Assembly (NCBI GenBank): GCA_028551475.1
Contig: CM052354.1
Coordinates: 8,949,172 to 9,013,171 of the forward strand
DNA: 64,000 nt
Direction of reading: 5' to 3'
DNA from: Casuarina equisetifolia
Lineage: Eukaryota; Streptophyta; Magnoliopsida; Fagales; Casuarinaceae
Numbering within the stretch: position 1 is the first letter of the stretch; each line of letters starts with the position of its first letter. A program made the translations under genes and the position numbers. Under the pieces are notes generated by a model, which was not told where the DNA came from, searched no databases, and saw nothing but the letters and a program-made list of their open reading frames with translations. This document shows positions 34,601 through 45,560 of this stretch, piece by piece.

Positions 34601-35925
34601 AAGGGTTTGAGAAAGATGACACACCTATAGAAATTTCCAGGATGTTAAATAGGGATTTAGACAGAGAACGAACAGTTGTTAAGGCCAAGATTTGGGGAGA
34701 GAATTGGCGAGAAAAAAGACGACAAAGTGCAAAACTGTTTCCCTCGTTGAGCCACTTGGGTTCATCTGCATAATAATGTTATAAACCACTATGAGTTGCA
34801 AGAGGATGGAAGATGTTCGGCTGCTATAAAAGAATCCTCAGTCACAAAAATTAGTTTTATAATTTGAAAGGTTCCACAATCCTTAAAAATTAGTTTGTAA
34901 GAATATGGTGAGCTTTTTTCTATAAGTTTTTTGTCTTTTTTGTCCAATGTGGGACGTCTTTCCAACAAAGAGCATGGAGGATGGTAAATACTTGTCTTGC
35001 AAGGCAACTGTTTCTTTTTCAAGACACGAAGAAGTCCATGATTGACTCTAACAAGTTGAAACTCAGTTTCTTATCGTTACGACCTTTTTCTTTTTACCTG
35101 TATGCCATGACGACAAAGTCTAGTTTCAACACAATCTTGAGGGCAGGAGGCGGAAAAAAGGACTTAATATTGCTTTTGCTTTTGTGGGTAGGGTGTTGGA
35201 CAAGACGATTTCCGACAAGGGCATGGACTTACCTCTTGTGAGTGGTCCATGGTTTTGCTCTCTCGCTCATTCTCTCCCCCTTATATTTCAATACATTCGT
35301 CCACCTCCACCACTTCCTCACTATCATTTTCAGATCTCTAAGTTCCTTGCACCATCCTCTACGTGCCCTTTTCCTGATCATCTGTCTTCTCTTTGGCCTT
35401 TGGAAGCTCTCATTTGCATTCTCACTCGCCTTTGAAACCTCTACTGGCATCTCCAAACACGACAACTACGACCGTGGTGGTTGTCCAGAAAGAATTGGTT
35501 CCAGACATTGGTGAAAATTCAACCTAAACAGACTCTTGTTTTTGAGAGACTAGGAATATCATCTTTTACAGGTAATAACATGTAAATTAAATCAATCATG
35601 GTCCATTTCAGGGTGATCTTGTACATCCTTTATCATGTTTGAAAATATGAATACAAATCGGTATTCCCTTGTAACTTGCCAATCTTCAATGATTTTAAAG
35701 TTTGATGATGTTTAAGACAAAAATGTGGTTGCTTCTTTGCCTTGCATTTTAACTTTATTTCTGGATCAATCCCTTCTTTTGCCCCCTGTTTTCGTAAGCC
35801 TAGTTTCTGACTGAGATTATTTATGTAAATTTTCTTTATAATTTTGCATACATTTTTGGATGTACTTGGACGCCTTAGTGAGCATCGGGGGACAGAAACA
35901 TTGGGTTTATTCAATGAATTTCTTC
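34601..35925. other. Unassigned single-copy spacer
   Basis: Slightly less AT-rich than its surroundings, with several open stretches below 100 codons on both strands, none with recognisable motifs. It has no partner elsewhere in the window. It may be further decayed host-gene sequence continuing from the kinase relic. Confidence 0.35.
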
Positions 35926-36420
35926 AGGGACCAGATTGGATCTAGTTCCTCAGATGTTGGCCTCATGAACCATTTCGAGATCCATTATGCGTACAAGCAT
36001 AGTCACGGTTAAACCCCCGACCATTCTCTATGCTTGAAGCGAGACTAAGAAAATAGAAAATTATAGAAAAGTAAGGCAAAGTTCGTAGTGTTTGACTAAA
36101 CATCTCCTTTCTAGAATGTTGGTGTGCTGGTTTTTTCTATAAGACTTGCAGCCAATCATCAGCGCATGAAAAACGAATGGCCATGGAAAAATCTAGAAGT
36201 CCAAAATCAATGGCCTAACCTGTCACTAATAAGTCAATTTTTTTCGTTGATATGATAAAATAAGATAAGGGAAATAATTATTGGAAAGATGGAGTGGGTG
36301 TTGAGAACGTCAGCTGTTTGTGTAATTTTTGTCCATGTAAAATAAAGCGCTGTGGCGGCGTAGTGCTTTGGCAGCAGAAGTTCACTGACAGTACAATATT
36401 GCATTTCGAGCAAGTGCCAA
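35926..36420. repeat. Fragment of duplicated CYP94 downstream flank, unit 3
   Basis: Matches about 1040-1515 and 20996-21465 (ATTTCTTCAGGG...CCAGATTGGATCTAG). The match stops at AAGTGCCAATTTAAA, and within 40 bp CYP94 N-terminal sequence begins, so most of the flank and the P450 C-terminal two thirds have been deleted. Confidence 0.8.
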
Positions 36421-36543
36421 TTTAAATTAGTATAATATTCAAAGGGAAAACACATTCTAATGGTGGTCAAAGCTAGTGGAGATGGTTGCTTTCTGGTTTT
36501 GAACGTTTGGTAAGAAAAAGGGGAGAAAGCAAGGGAAGAACGA

Positions 36544-37900
36544 TGTTCGGTGAAATTTAAACGCAAGTGAACATGTCGAACAAGTAATATAATGATAAGA
36601 AAAATATCGTCCCACGAAGATTGGTGAATACTAAACTAATTAAGTACTAAAATTTATCTAGTAAATCAAAATATTGTTGAAGATGAATTAAAATTTAAAA
36701 TTTCTAAAACAAAAACTCAAAACTAATTAAAATTGAATCCAAGTAGGAAAAATCAAGATGAGACACATGTTAGAGCTTCCGATTTCACCATAACTACTAG
36801 ATATGAATTTCCATAGTTTATGCCTGCAAGAATGATATTATCTATGTGATGGCGGAATTTCCTAATTTATTTACTATCCTATGTCTAGGTATAGTAAACC
36901 TATTTAGTTCATTAATTCACTATATCTCTATATGTGAATTGAAACAAACCAAATGCATTAGGATCTGTGAATATTCCTGGTTTACAATAAATCTTTCGAT
37001 CATCTTATCACCAAAAGCCACACAAATAACATGGTATATGTCTATCCACATTTAATTCATGGTTATATATTATAAGAAGCAATTGCATATTATTACCTTT
37101 CAGTCTCTAACATACACATCAAATCATTCAAGTGGTGGCCAATCACTTAAAAGCATTAAGCATAATAATATATAACTCACATAAATAAACTATCTTGCAA
37201 AACATAAAACTTATAGGATTCACATCATCATAGTTAGGCTACATCTTCGCTCTAACAAAAGAAGTTTAGAACATAATGAAATAATGAGGAAGAACAATAA
37301 TAAGAAACAAAGAAGGCATCTTGAATCCAAGAACAAGAAGTCTGTCACCTTTTTTGTCTTCTCTTCAAGAAATCTTGAATTCTCGGCCTCTCTCTTGAGT
37401 TGAATCTTGAATTCTTGGCCTCTCTCTTGAGTTGTGCTCAATTTCCTCCTTGGTTTCAGCGGCAACTTCTTTTCTCTCTTAAATAGGGTTTAGGTTTAGA
37501 CCTATCTCCTATCCTAGTAGAATTGGGTTTTAGAGACCTAAAACAATTGGGTTTTAGAGACCTAAAATAATTGGGTTTTGAACTCCTAAATTAATTGAGA
37601 CTTGAATTCCTAACATGACTGGGTTTTCTATTTAAATAGAAAATCCAATAATAATAGAAAATCTAATAACAATTATCCAAAGCCCAAGCCCATCTTGACT
37701 CTCTTGATCTTGATATTACAATTTTGCCACACAATAAGCATTAGGTTCTCCATGTTCATTCCTTTTCTCCTTGCCTCCTTGTGCTACAAAAACAAGACAA
37801 ATTTAAATAAATAAGAGGAGTTCAAATATTTTCTCATAAGCATTGTATTATTTATTGCCTAAAAAATAGATAAAATAACTCTATAAAAATAGAGTTATCA
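36544..37900 (-). repeat. 3' LTR of the gag-only element
   Basis: 1357 bp, plus-strand ends TGTTCGG and TTATCA. It contains a local duplication of GGCCTCTCTCTTGAGTTG near 37385-37435 absent from the partner. Confidence 0.9.
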
Positions 37901-39474
37901 AAACCCCTAAACTTAACATTTTGCTAGTCCTCTAGCAAAAGCAATAAATAATATATGTTTTAGATAAAACCCCTTCATGATATTCTCCCATAATTGCTCA
38001 ACTTAACAATTCAAAAAAAAAAATATAGCTTTCATCCAAACACCACAATTGTTTCATAAGATAAGATAGACTCTTAACTATGTTGACCGCGTGTGTGTGT
38101 GTGAGTCCTTATTTTTTCAACTATATGCACTCCAAATAGATTTACATTAATATACAATCTCTTAAAATCTTTAACCAAACCTCATATGTTTGCTTTTCAT
38201 TCCTCTCTCCACTAATGTAAGCCAATCATCTAATCAAAAATCAATAGGACTTTTATAAGCTTGTAATGTAAGGCTGGGCTAGGGGTAAGATGAAAGTCAT
38301 TTAGGCTTAATTCACCCATGAACACATTACTTTCTAGGATCTCATCAAAAACTCTTGTCACTTTCTACCATCACTTTTCTCATTCTTTTCCATCTAAAAA
38401 TGCTTGATTTCACTTGGATTCTAACACTCATAAAGCCATAATCATGCTTGCATCAATAAAACAAGTAAAAGTACTAGACATGTAGTCACTATACTCTTAT
38501 CTTGCCAATCATTTCAATTACTATGCTTAATGGCTTTAACTCAAAACATTGAATGACATAAATATGATAAGGAATGATAAGAGGATTCTATTCTTGGGCA
38601 AATGTTGTACTTCCCTTCTTTTCTATTCTTTTTTTTTTTTTTTTTGCAAAAATGGAATACTATGCCCACTTAATCATTGTAATCAATTTCTTTTTTCCAT
38701 GCTCCATCTTCCTTTCAACCTTTATTCATCTCAAACAAACTTCCATCCTACAAGTCAACATGTTCATGGGCGTGGGACGATAAGATAAGTTGTTCAAGGC
38801 TTATGGCTATATATATGTGGGTGTCATTAAAAAAAATGGATAAGAATCAAGGCTCAGCGGGGTGACTGGTGATAAATAAATAGGGTTCGCTTGAAAGGCT
38901 CAAACGATCTAAAGAATGGTCTAAATCATTTTCTCAATTAGATGCAGCTTAGGATTTCGCCTCAAGAGAAAATCAAACAAATTCTAAGATTCAGGTGAGA
39001 TCTAAGAAAATCACATACTTCACATGAATGTTCTCTAGAGATACACACAATTTCAAAAATAAAGGACTTTTAGTACTCAATAGGTGGATCAACATAATCA
39101 AAATCACACTTAACTCACACTACAATTGCAGGTTTGAACAAAATCTATATCTTCCAAAGAATCACCAAGAATTCACAACATGGGATGTAATCATGACATA
39201 AAAAAAATTTCAATCAAATTTAGCACAAAGGTTCTTTCCCTACCCCCAAACTTGAATGAAACATTGTCCTCAATGTAAAAAGAAAAGAAAGCAATAATAA
39301 TGAAGGAATAGGAATGAGAAAAGTCCATTGATTGTAAGTCATATCCATGTAGAGCTCTGAGGAGATGGTGGTGACAAAACTTCTAATGAAAAGACTAAAA
39401 CGAAATTGCTCGGGTTGCCTCCCAAGAAGCGCTTGCTTTATAGTTTTCAGCCAAACTATCCTGGATGTTGTTAC
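37901..39474. other. Noncoding interior of the gag-only element
   Basis: About 1.57 kb between the gag stop and the 3' LTR. Only frames under 80 codons exist and no pol motif is readable on either strand. A poly-T run of about 17 lies near 38630. This is where protease, RT and integrase would be in a complete relative. Confidence 0.75.
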
Positions 39475-41121
39475 TCAAGGAGGATGAAATTCCAATAGTT
39501 TAGGAGACAGCTTGTGTCGTTTGATTGTTGAGCATTCTTCAATAAGCACAATTGTCTCATATACTTCCAACTTCCTTTTGTTCTCCAGTATCTCGTTCAA
39601 CAATTTTGCACAACTAGATATTTGAACTGAAGCATCTGTAAAAGAAATGTTAATGTGCAATTTTAAAGATATATAAAGGGATTCCAAAAACTGCTTATCT
39701 TTTACGTGTTGCTGGAATCTTTGGGGAGATGGAGTTGGAGGCATAAAGGACATAGGATTTTCTGGAACAAGGTTGCTCCTAGGTGCCTCCTCAAGTTGTA
39801 TGCTGACATCTTTATCATTATCTTTGAGACTCTCTTTGTCAACATCAACTTCTCCTACTTGCTTGCCACATGTTGGGGTTATTGCCTCTATGATATCTTC
39901 AAGACTTTTCTCTATATCACTAGGCAAAGGACCCTCCTGATTCTCTAAGATCATACTAATGAGCTGACTCATCTGCACCTCTAATTTTTGGATTAAAGCT
40001 TCTTGTCTCTGAAAACTCGCTTCTTGATTATGAAATCTTGCTTTAATCCTCTTTGTAAAGTTCTGTGTGGTGCTAGCTAGCTCACTAATCATGTTCTCGT
40101 AGTTAGGTTTCACCTCTTCTGTTTGCCAAAATGTTGGTTGCAGTCTCATCTCACTTGGGTTACTCCATGAAAAAGTTTGATGGTTGTGCCATCCCAGATT
40201 GTACGTATTTGAGTAATAATCATTTTGTGACCTGCTAGGAATTTCAACAAAATTAGCATAATCATTATAATGAGCATTAGGGTTACCTACTTGACATTCT
40301 GTGCTCTCATGTGCTCCACCACAAAATTCATATGATCTACTTTGATGTCTCACAACTGGAGTATTTAGGTTGTCTATCTTCTCATTGAGCACTTCTAATT
40401 GTGTAGACATTATGGTGAAGATATCTACTTCATGGACTCCACTTGCTTGATGCATTGGTAGCCTCTTAGTAGACCATTGATAGCTATTGGTTGACATTTC
40501 CTCCAAAAGGTTATACGCCTCTTCTGTAGTTTTGCTGTGCAAATCCCCTCCTGCAACTGTATCAATTACAAAACGAAGATTTGTACTACACCCATCATAA
40601 AAAGTTTGTACTTGTAACCAAATGGGTATTCCATGATCTGGACATTTCCTCATAAGTTCCTTGAATCTTTCCCAAGCTTCATACATTGATTCATTGTCCA
40701 TCTGCATAAAAGTAGTAATATTGTTATGCATTTTTACAGATTTCGCCAAAGGAAAGAACTTACTAAGAAATTTATGAGCCAAATCATCCCATGTAGTAAT
40801 CAATCCTGCAAAAAGAGAAAAGAACCAATTTTTAGCTGTATCTCTAAGAGAAAATGGAAATAGTTTCAACCTAATAACATCTTCTGTAACTCTATGATCT
40901 CCAATCATGTCACAGAATTCAAGGAATGCTTCAATGTGAGCATTTGGATCCTCATTTGGTAGCCCACTATATTGCACAGATTTTTGAAGCATCTTGATGA
41001 GCACAGGCTTGATCTCAAAGTTATTTGCCTGATTTGCAAGCCTAATGTTTGATGTAGCATTCCAAAATGTTGGTGCAACATAATCTTTTAAAAGTCTATA
41101 TGTATCATCATATCTCTCCAT
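39475..41121 (-). CDS. Gag protein of the gag-only element
   Basis: An uninterrupted frame of 548 codons. Residues 30-230 form a retrotransposon gag capsid-like domain: NNFEIKPVLIKMLQ, GLPNEDPNAHIEAFLEFCD, IRLKLFPFSLRDTAKNWF, TWDDLAHKFLSKFFP and YEAWERFKELMRKCPDHGIP, the pattern of Athila/Tat gag. A reduced zinc-knuckle-like CGGAHESTEC follows near residue 265, then a predicted coiled coil (about residues 355-390, QEASFQRQEALIQKLEVQM). It would assemble into cytoplasmic virus-like particles. No protease or pol is fused, and no second frame exists between its stop and the LTR, so replication enzymes must come from elsewhere. An open gag in an element with indel-bearing LTRs suggests it was under selection when last active. 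Confidence 0.9.
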   Translation of the reverse strand: MERYDDTYRLLKDYVAPTFWNATSNIRLANQANNFEIKPVLIKMLQKSVQYSGLPNEDPNAHIEAFLEFCDMIGDHRVTEDVIRLKLFPFSLRDTAKNWFFSLFAGLITTWDDLAHKFLSKFFPLAKSVKMHNNITTFMQMDNESMYEAWERFKELMRKCPDHGIPIWLQVQTFYDGCSTNLRFVIDTVAGGDLHSKTTEEAYNLLEEMSTNSYQWSTKRLPMHQASGVHEVDIFTIMSTQLEVLNEKIDNLNTPVVRHQSRSYEFCGGAHESTECQVGNPNAHYNDYANFVEIPSRSQNDYYSNTYNLGWHNHQTFSWSNPSEMRLQPTFWQTEEVKPNYENMISELASTTQNFTKRIKARFHNQEASFQRQEALIQKLEVQMSQLISMILENQEGPLPSDIEKSLEDIIEAITPTCGKQVGEVDVDKESLKDNDKDVSIQLEEAPRSNLVPENPMSFMPPTPSPQRFQQHVKDKQFLESLYISLKLHINISFTDASVQISSCAKLLNEILENKRKLEVYETIVLIEECSTIKRHKLSPKLLEFHPP

Positions 41122-41331
41122 CCTTGTTACTTAATCTTTCAACAACAACTTAACAAAGATTTTTTTCTTTTTGTTTTTCAAGAATTAAAAGAAATGATTT
41201 TTTTTTTATTTTTCAAGAATTAAAAGAAACAATTTTTTTGTTTTTCAAGAATAAAAAAAAATTAAAGGAAAATAAAAGCTAGATTAAACCTAAAAATTAT
41301 TTGGTATTAATATTAATCAGTAGTAAAACAA

Positions 41332-41358
41332 CCAATCCCCGGCAACGGCGCCAAAAAC
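41332..41358 (-). other. Primer-binding site, GGCGCCGTTGCCGGGGA type
   Basis: Sense strand TTTTTGGCGCCGTTGCCGG followed by GGATTGG, directly inside the 5' LTR. It differs from the tRNA-Met type sites of the other elements in this window. Confidence 0.85.
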
Positions 41359-41359
41359 T

Positions 41360-42701
41360 TGTTCGGTGAAATTTAAATGCAAGTGAACATGTCGAACAAG
41401 TAATATAATGATAAGAAAGATATCGTCCCACGAAGATTGGTGAATACTAAACTAATTAAGTACTAATGATGAATTAATCCTAAAATTTATCTAGCAAATC
41501 AAAATATTGTTGAAGATGAATTAAAATTTAAAATTTCTAAAACAAAAACTCAAAACTAATTAAAATTGAATCCAAGTAGGAAAAATCAAGATGAGACACA
41601 TGTTAGAGCTTCCGATTTCACCATAACTACTAGATATGAATTTCCATAGTTTATGCCTGCAAGAATGATATTATCTATGTGATGGCGGAATTTCCTAATT
41701 TATTTACTATCCTATGTCTAGGTATAGTAAACCTATTTAGTTCATTAATTCACTATATCTCTATATGTGAATTGAAACAAACCAAATGCATTAGGATCTG
41801 TGAATATTCCTGGTTTACAATAAATCTTTCGATCATCTTATTACTAAAAGCCACACAAATAACATGGTATATGTCTATCCACATTTAATTTATGGTTATA
41901 TATTATAAGAAGCAATTGCATATTATTACTTTTCAGTCTCTAACATACACATCAAATCATTCAAGTGGTGGCCAATCACTTAAAAGCATTAAGCATAATA
42001 ATATATAACTCACATAAATAAACTATCTTACAAAACATAAAACTTATAGGATTCACATCATCATAGTTAGGCTACATCTTCTCTCTAACAAAAGAAGTTT
42101 AGAACATAATGAAATAATGAGGAAGAACAATAATAAGAAACAAAGAAGGCATCTTGAATCCAAGAACAAGAAGTCTGTCACCCTTTTTGTCTTCTCTTCA
42201 AGAAATCTTGAATTCTTGGCCTCTCTCTTGAGTTGTGCTCAATTTCCTCCTTGGTTTCAGCGGCAACTTCTTTTCTCTCTTAAATAGGGTTTAGGTTTAG
42301 ACCTATCTCCTATCCTAGTAGAATTGGGTTTTAGAGACCTAAAACAATTGGGTTTTAGAGACAAAAAATAATTGGATTTTGAACTCCTAAATTAATTAAG
42401 ACTTGAATTCCTAACATGACTGGGTTTTCTATTTAAATAGAAAATCCAACAACAATAGAAAATCTAATAACAATTATCCAAAGCCCAAGCCCATCTTGAC
42501 TCTCTTGATCTTGATATTACAATTTTGCCACACAATAAGCATCAGGTTCTCCATGTTCATTCCTTTTCTCCTTGCCTCCTTATGCTACAAAAACAAGACA
42601 AATTTAAATAAATAAGAGGAGTTCAAATATTTTCTCATAAGCATTGTATTATTTATTGCCTAAAAAATAGATAAAATAACTCTATAAAAATAGAGTTATC
42701 A
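41360..42701 (-). repeat. 5' LTR of the gag-only element
   Basis: 1342 bp. Has the sequence TGATGAATTAATCC (near 41467) that is missing from the 3' LTR. Same family as the solo LTR at 29678-30976. Confidence 0.9.
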
Positions 42702-42770
42702 AAAGAGAAGGAAAATTGGGCCTAAGGTTTGGAAAAACAATATTGTTACCACAAAGCCTACCGATCAAAT

Positions 42771-44021
42771 CCTTTTCAACTTGTGTTCTTTTATTTGATT
42801 GGAAGTGTTGAGCCATGATCTTGATGATGGTGGTACGGAGACTTTATAGCGTCGTCGTTGCTCCTTATTTTAGTCGATATTATTAGAAATAAATTTTATA
42901 GTTGATTTTAAGAATTAGTTTATTAGTTAAAAACATAGTTTTTTATATTTGAAAAATATTCAAGGATCATAATTTTTTAAATATAAATGGATACTTTTTA
43001 CGCACTGAGCATATTTTATAGGCTCAAAATTAGACTATGATTATTATAAATCAACCTGAATTTTGATATTGTATTAAATATAACATGACAATGGAAATAT
43101 TGTATAAAACTTTAACAGCGGTAAACCGTGGTTTATGCTTTTCTTAGGCAACAACTTCCTTGGGACATGATAAGAATACTTTTTTGGGAAGTTTCTTGGA
43201 TGTGATTGTGCTAGGCTTGTTGGTTATAAAATCAAAATCAAGATTATGGACAAATTTTAATATTTTATAGTAAAATGAAAAGTTCATCTATAATCTTGGA
43301 AAAGCTTCGGTATATGTTTTCATTTACAAACCATCAAGTTGATAAAAATAAGGATTTACAAAATGGAAAATTTTATAGTAGATTCATAATATATAGTGTT
43401 TAAGATAGTGAATTGTTTCTTTGTGAGTGAATAAAAATCGTTTATCCTAAGTTATATAGATCCTTGTTTTTTTTTTTTTTCTTGGGTTGTTGTTGCCTAG
43501 ATTCTTAATAATCGATGGTATTCTTGCAACCAGACTAACTTATTAAAAGACATTAAGTATTACTAAGATGATTCGTTGGTAAAGTAAAATATTTAGAAAG
43601 GCCAAATGTTATGTATTGAGACAGTTCAACATTGTGCAACAAATTAATATATCGACTTTGGTACATATAATGGAAAAGCTGCATTGATCATAGATATCAG
43701 ACGATGTCACTTGCTTTTTCAAGTGGTTGTTCGAAGTAATCAAGGAAAACAAGTAATAAACAAGTATTAAAGTAAGTTAGGTGGTCTCCGGTCACAAGCA
43801 GCCAGCCAGCCCCACGCTATTTATATAGACGCAACAAACAAAAGCAGTAGCATAAACAAAGCCAGGAAAGGACACCGCAAGTTTTGCAAGGTTACAATTG
43901 AAATATGATCGACAAACTCAATGAAAATTCAAATCTAGAACGATAACAAGGATAATAACACACCAAAAAGAAAAAGAAAAAAGAAAAATTCACACCCCAA
44001 TTCAAAGTCATTTCCCCTGTC
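42771..44021. other. Spacer between copies D and C
   Basis: Up to about 42860 it is the decayed promoter of copy D. The middle is AT-rich with no gene, and a piece near 43080-43170 recurs inverted near 56570-56660. From 43686 it is the conserved 3' flank of copy C. Confidence 0.55.
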
Positions 44022-45557
44022 TCACACTTTCTCATTCCTTTCCACAATCCTAACTGGCAGCCCACCTTTCATTTTGGCAGTCAGTTGTGGAACAAACTCC
44101 GGCTCCACACCTTCGTCCACTACCGGCACCACCTTGAACCGCCTGACAATCCCGGCCAGGACCCTCTTCATCTGCATGAACGCCATCTCCTTCCCCAGGC
44201 AAATCCTCGGTCCTGCCTGGAAAACTGGGTACGTGTATGCATCCCTCCCCACGAATCTCCATTGCCCATTCTCCTCTCTCTCCAGCCACCGCTTCGGCTT
44301 GAACTCCGCCCAGTCAGAACCCCACAGTGTCTCCAGCCTCCCCATTGCGTACGGTGCGTAAGTAACTCTCATTCCCTTCTTCACGACCGTCCCGTCCGGC
44401 AAAATGTCGTCGTTCTCCGCCTGCTTTGTGTCCAAGGCAACCGGCGGGTACAACCGCATGCTTTCGCATAGAGAAGCGTGTGAGTACACTATGTCTTTGA
44501 CTTCATTGTAACCGGGTGCTTCAGATTTCTCATTGATTTCCTTCAGTACCTCGCTTTCGACATGCGGGTTCTTGGAGAGTAGCCAGAGATACCATGTCAA
44601 ATCCGCCGAGGTAGTGTCCCGCCCAGCAAGTATAAAGCTTATCACTATGTCGGTAACGAACTTCTCGTCCGAGTGACCGGAGCTCAAGAACCTTGACAAG
44701 AGGTCGACGGAATCCAGCGAGGCATTCTCTCTCAGCTCATGCTTTTTGGCTCTTATTATGTTTTTCGCAAATTCTTGAACTTCTGAGACCGCGATTCTCA
44801 AACGCTTCTCAGAACCAATATTCAACAGCTTCTTGATTTTCCAAACTATGGGAACCAACGCCCTCAATCTTCCGCTGCTGATTTTAACCGCGTCTTCAAA
44901 AGCTTGAGCGAACTTGGCTTCTGGAAGAGAGGGCAGCAAGTAGGCGGGATCGAACCCGAAAGCAATTTTGCAGATATTATCGAAGGCAAACCTTTGAAGG
45001 ATATCCTGGAAGTCCAGGATAGTCCCGGTTGCTGCTGCCGAGGATGGGATGGGGATGAGGCGGTCAGAGATCTCGGTGTCCACCACGGTCTCGACGAACT
45101 TACGCAGAGACTTGGTATTGAACTCATGGCTGGCTACTTGTCTTTGGTACTTCCAGGAGTCACCGTCAACGTTGAAGATGCCATCGCCGAGCAAGTCTTT
45201 GAGTGTTGCATGGAAAAGGTCTTCCTTGCCATAATTGTGGAAATGGGTTTTGAGGATGTGCTGGACAACGGCAGGGTTGGCAATCAAGACCTCGCTCTTG
45301 ACGAAGGGGCGGCTGATAATGAAGGTGGTGGAGGGTGAGACTCGGAGGATGTCTGAAAGCCATTGAAGGTGGCGGTGGCGGTTGGCAAACAGGGCGAAGA
45401 ATGAACCCACTATAGGGTAGGAACTTGGGAGGCTGATGGTGGTGGAAGCTGGTGGAGATGGTTGCTTTCTGGATTTTGAACGTTTAGTAAGAAAAAAGAG
45501 GGAAAGCAGGGAAAGAACGAGGAGGAAAACTAATGCTGGGATTTGGGGGAACAACAT
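44022..45557 (-). CDS. CYP94: CYP94-family cytochrome P450, copy C (intact frame)
   Basis: 511 codons from ATG 45557-45555, chosen because A and B share this start (MLFPQ / MVFPQ) and the family length fits. A hydrophobic anchor at residues 6-24 is followed by basic TKRSKSRK and a proline-rich hinge, typical of ER-anchored microsomal P450s. I-helix AGRDTTS is at 311-317, ESMR at 365-368 and heme loop FQAGPRICLG with Cys453. Two changes relative to B: Ala319 to Asp just after the I-helix Thr pair, and the PERW motif reads PKRW (Glu422 to Lys); the structural Arg423 is kept. Family reaction: omega or in-chain hydroxylation of fatty acids, or of jasmonoyl-isoleucine; substrate undetermined. A copia element ends 3 bp before the ATG, so the native promoter is 7.9 kb away. 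An upstream in-frame ATG at 45692, inside the LTR, would add 45 residues. Confidence 0.93.
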   Translation of the reverse strand: MLFPQIPALVFLLVLSLLSLFFLTKRSKSRKQPSPPASTTISLPSSYPIVGSFFALFANRHRHLQWLSDILRVSPSTTFIISRPFVKSEVLIANPAVVQHILKTHFHNYGKEDLFHATLKDLLGDGIFNVDGDSWKYQRQVASHEFNTKSLRKFVETVVDTEISDRLIPIPSSAAATGTILDFQDILQRFAFDNICKIAFGFDPAYLLPSLPEAKFAQAFEDAVKISSGRLRALVPIVWKIKKLLNIGSEKRLRIAVSEVQEFAKNIIRAKKHELRENASLDSVDLLSRFLSSGHSDEKFVTDIVISFILAGRDTTSADLTWYLWLLSKNPHVESEVLKEINEKSEAPGYNEVKDIVYSHASLCESMRLYPPVALDTKQAENDDILPDGTVVKKGMRVTYAPYAMGRLETLWGSDWAEFKPKRWLEREENGQWRFVGRDAYTYPVFQAGPRICLGKEMAFMQMKRVLAGIVRRFKVVPVVDEGVEPEFVPQLTAKMKGGLPVRIVERNEKV

Positions 45558-45560
45558 AGC

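Larger units (their letters stand above)
36544..42701 (-). mobile_element. Non-autonomous gag-only LTR retrotransposon
   Basis: LTRs of 1357 bp (left) and 1342 bp (right) bound a 3459-bp interior with one gag gene and no protease, RT or integrase. The primer-binding site next to the right LTR reads TGGCGCCGTTGCCGGGGA on the sense strand, as in plant Athila-type gypsy elements, and a purine tract TTTAGGGGTTT lies next to the left LTR. Flanks are AACGA (36539-36543) and AAAGA (42702-42706), probably a 5-bp duplication with one change. The architecture matches the described TR-GAG class. The left LTR carries a 31-bp duplication and lacks 16 bp relative to the right, so it is not very young. Confidence 0.88.
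36457..42770 (-). pseudogene. CYP94: CYP94 copy D, N-terminal scrap split by an LTR element
   Basis: On the minus strand 42770-42702 and 36543-36457 match the first roughly 45 codons of copy C (start region, anchor and the TKRSKSRKQPSPPASTT hinge), with the element 36544-42701 in between. The start codon position reads ATA, and the frame is shifted inside the anchor. All sequence after the hinge is gone. A TATA-like TATAAAG remains upstream at 42842-42848. Clearly dead. Confidence 0.8.

Noticed and set aside
36846..41888. Near-identical 69-codon frames at 36846-37055 and 41679-41888 (and 79 codons at 30490-30729)
   Set aside because: All three lie in LTRs of the gag-only family; openness is low-level and the sequence is AT-rich noncoding LTR.
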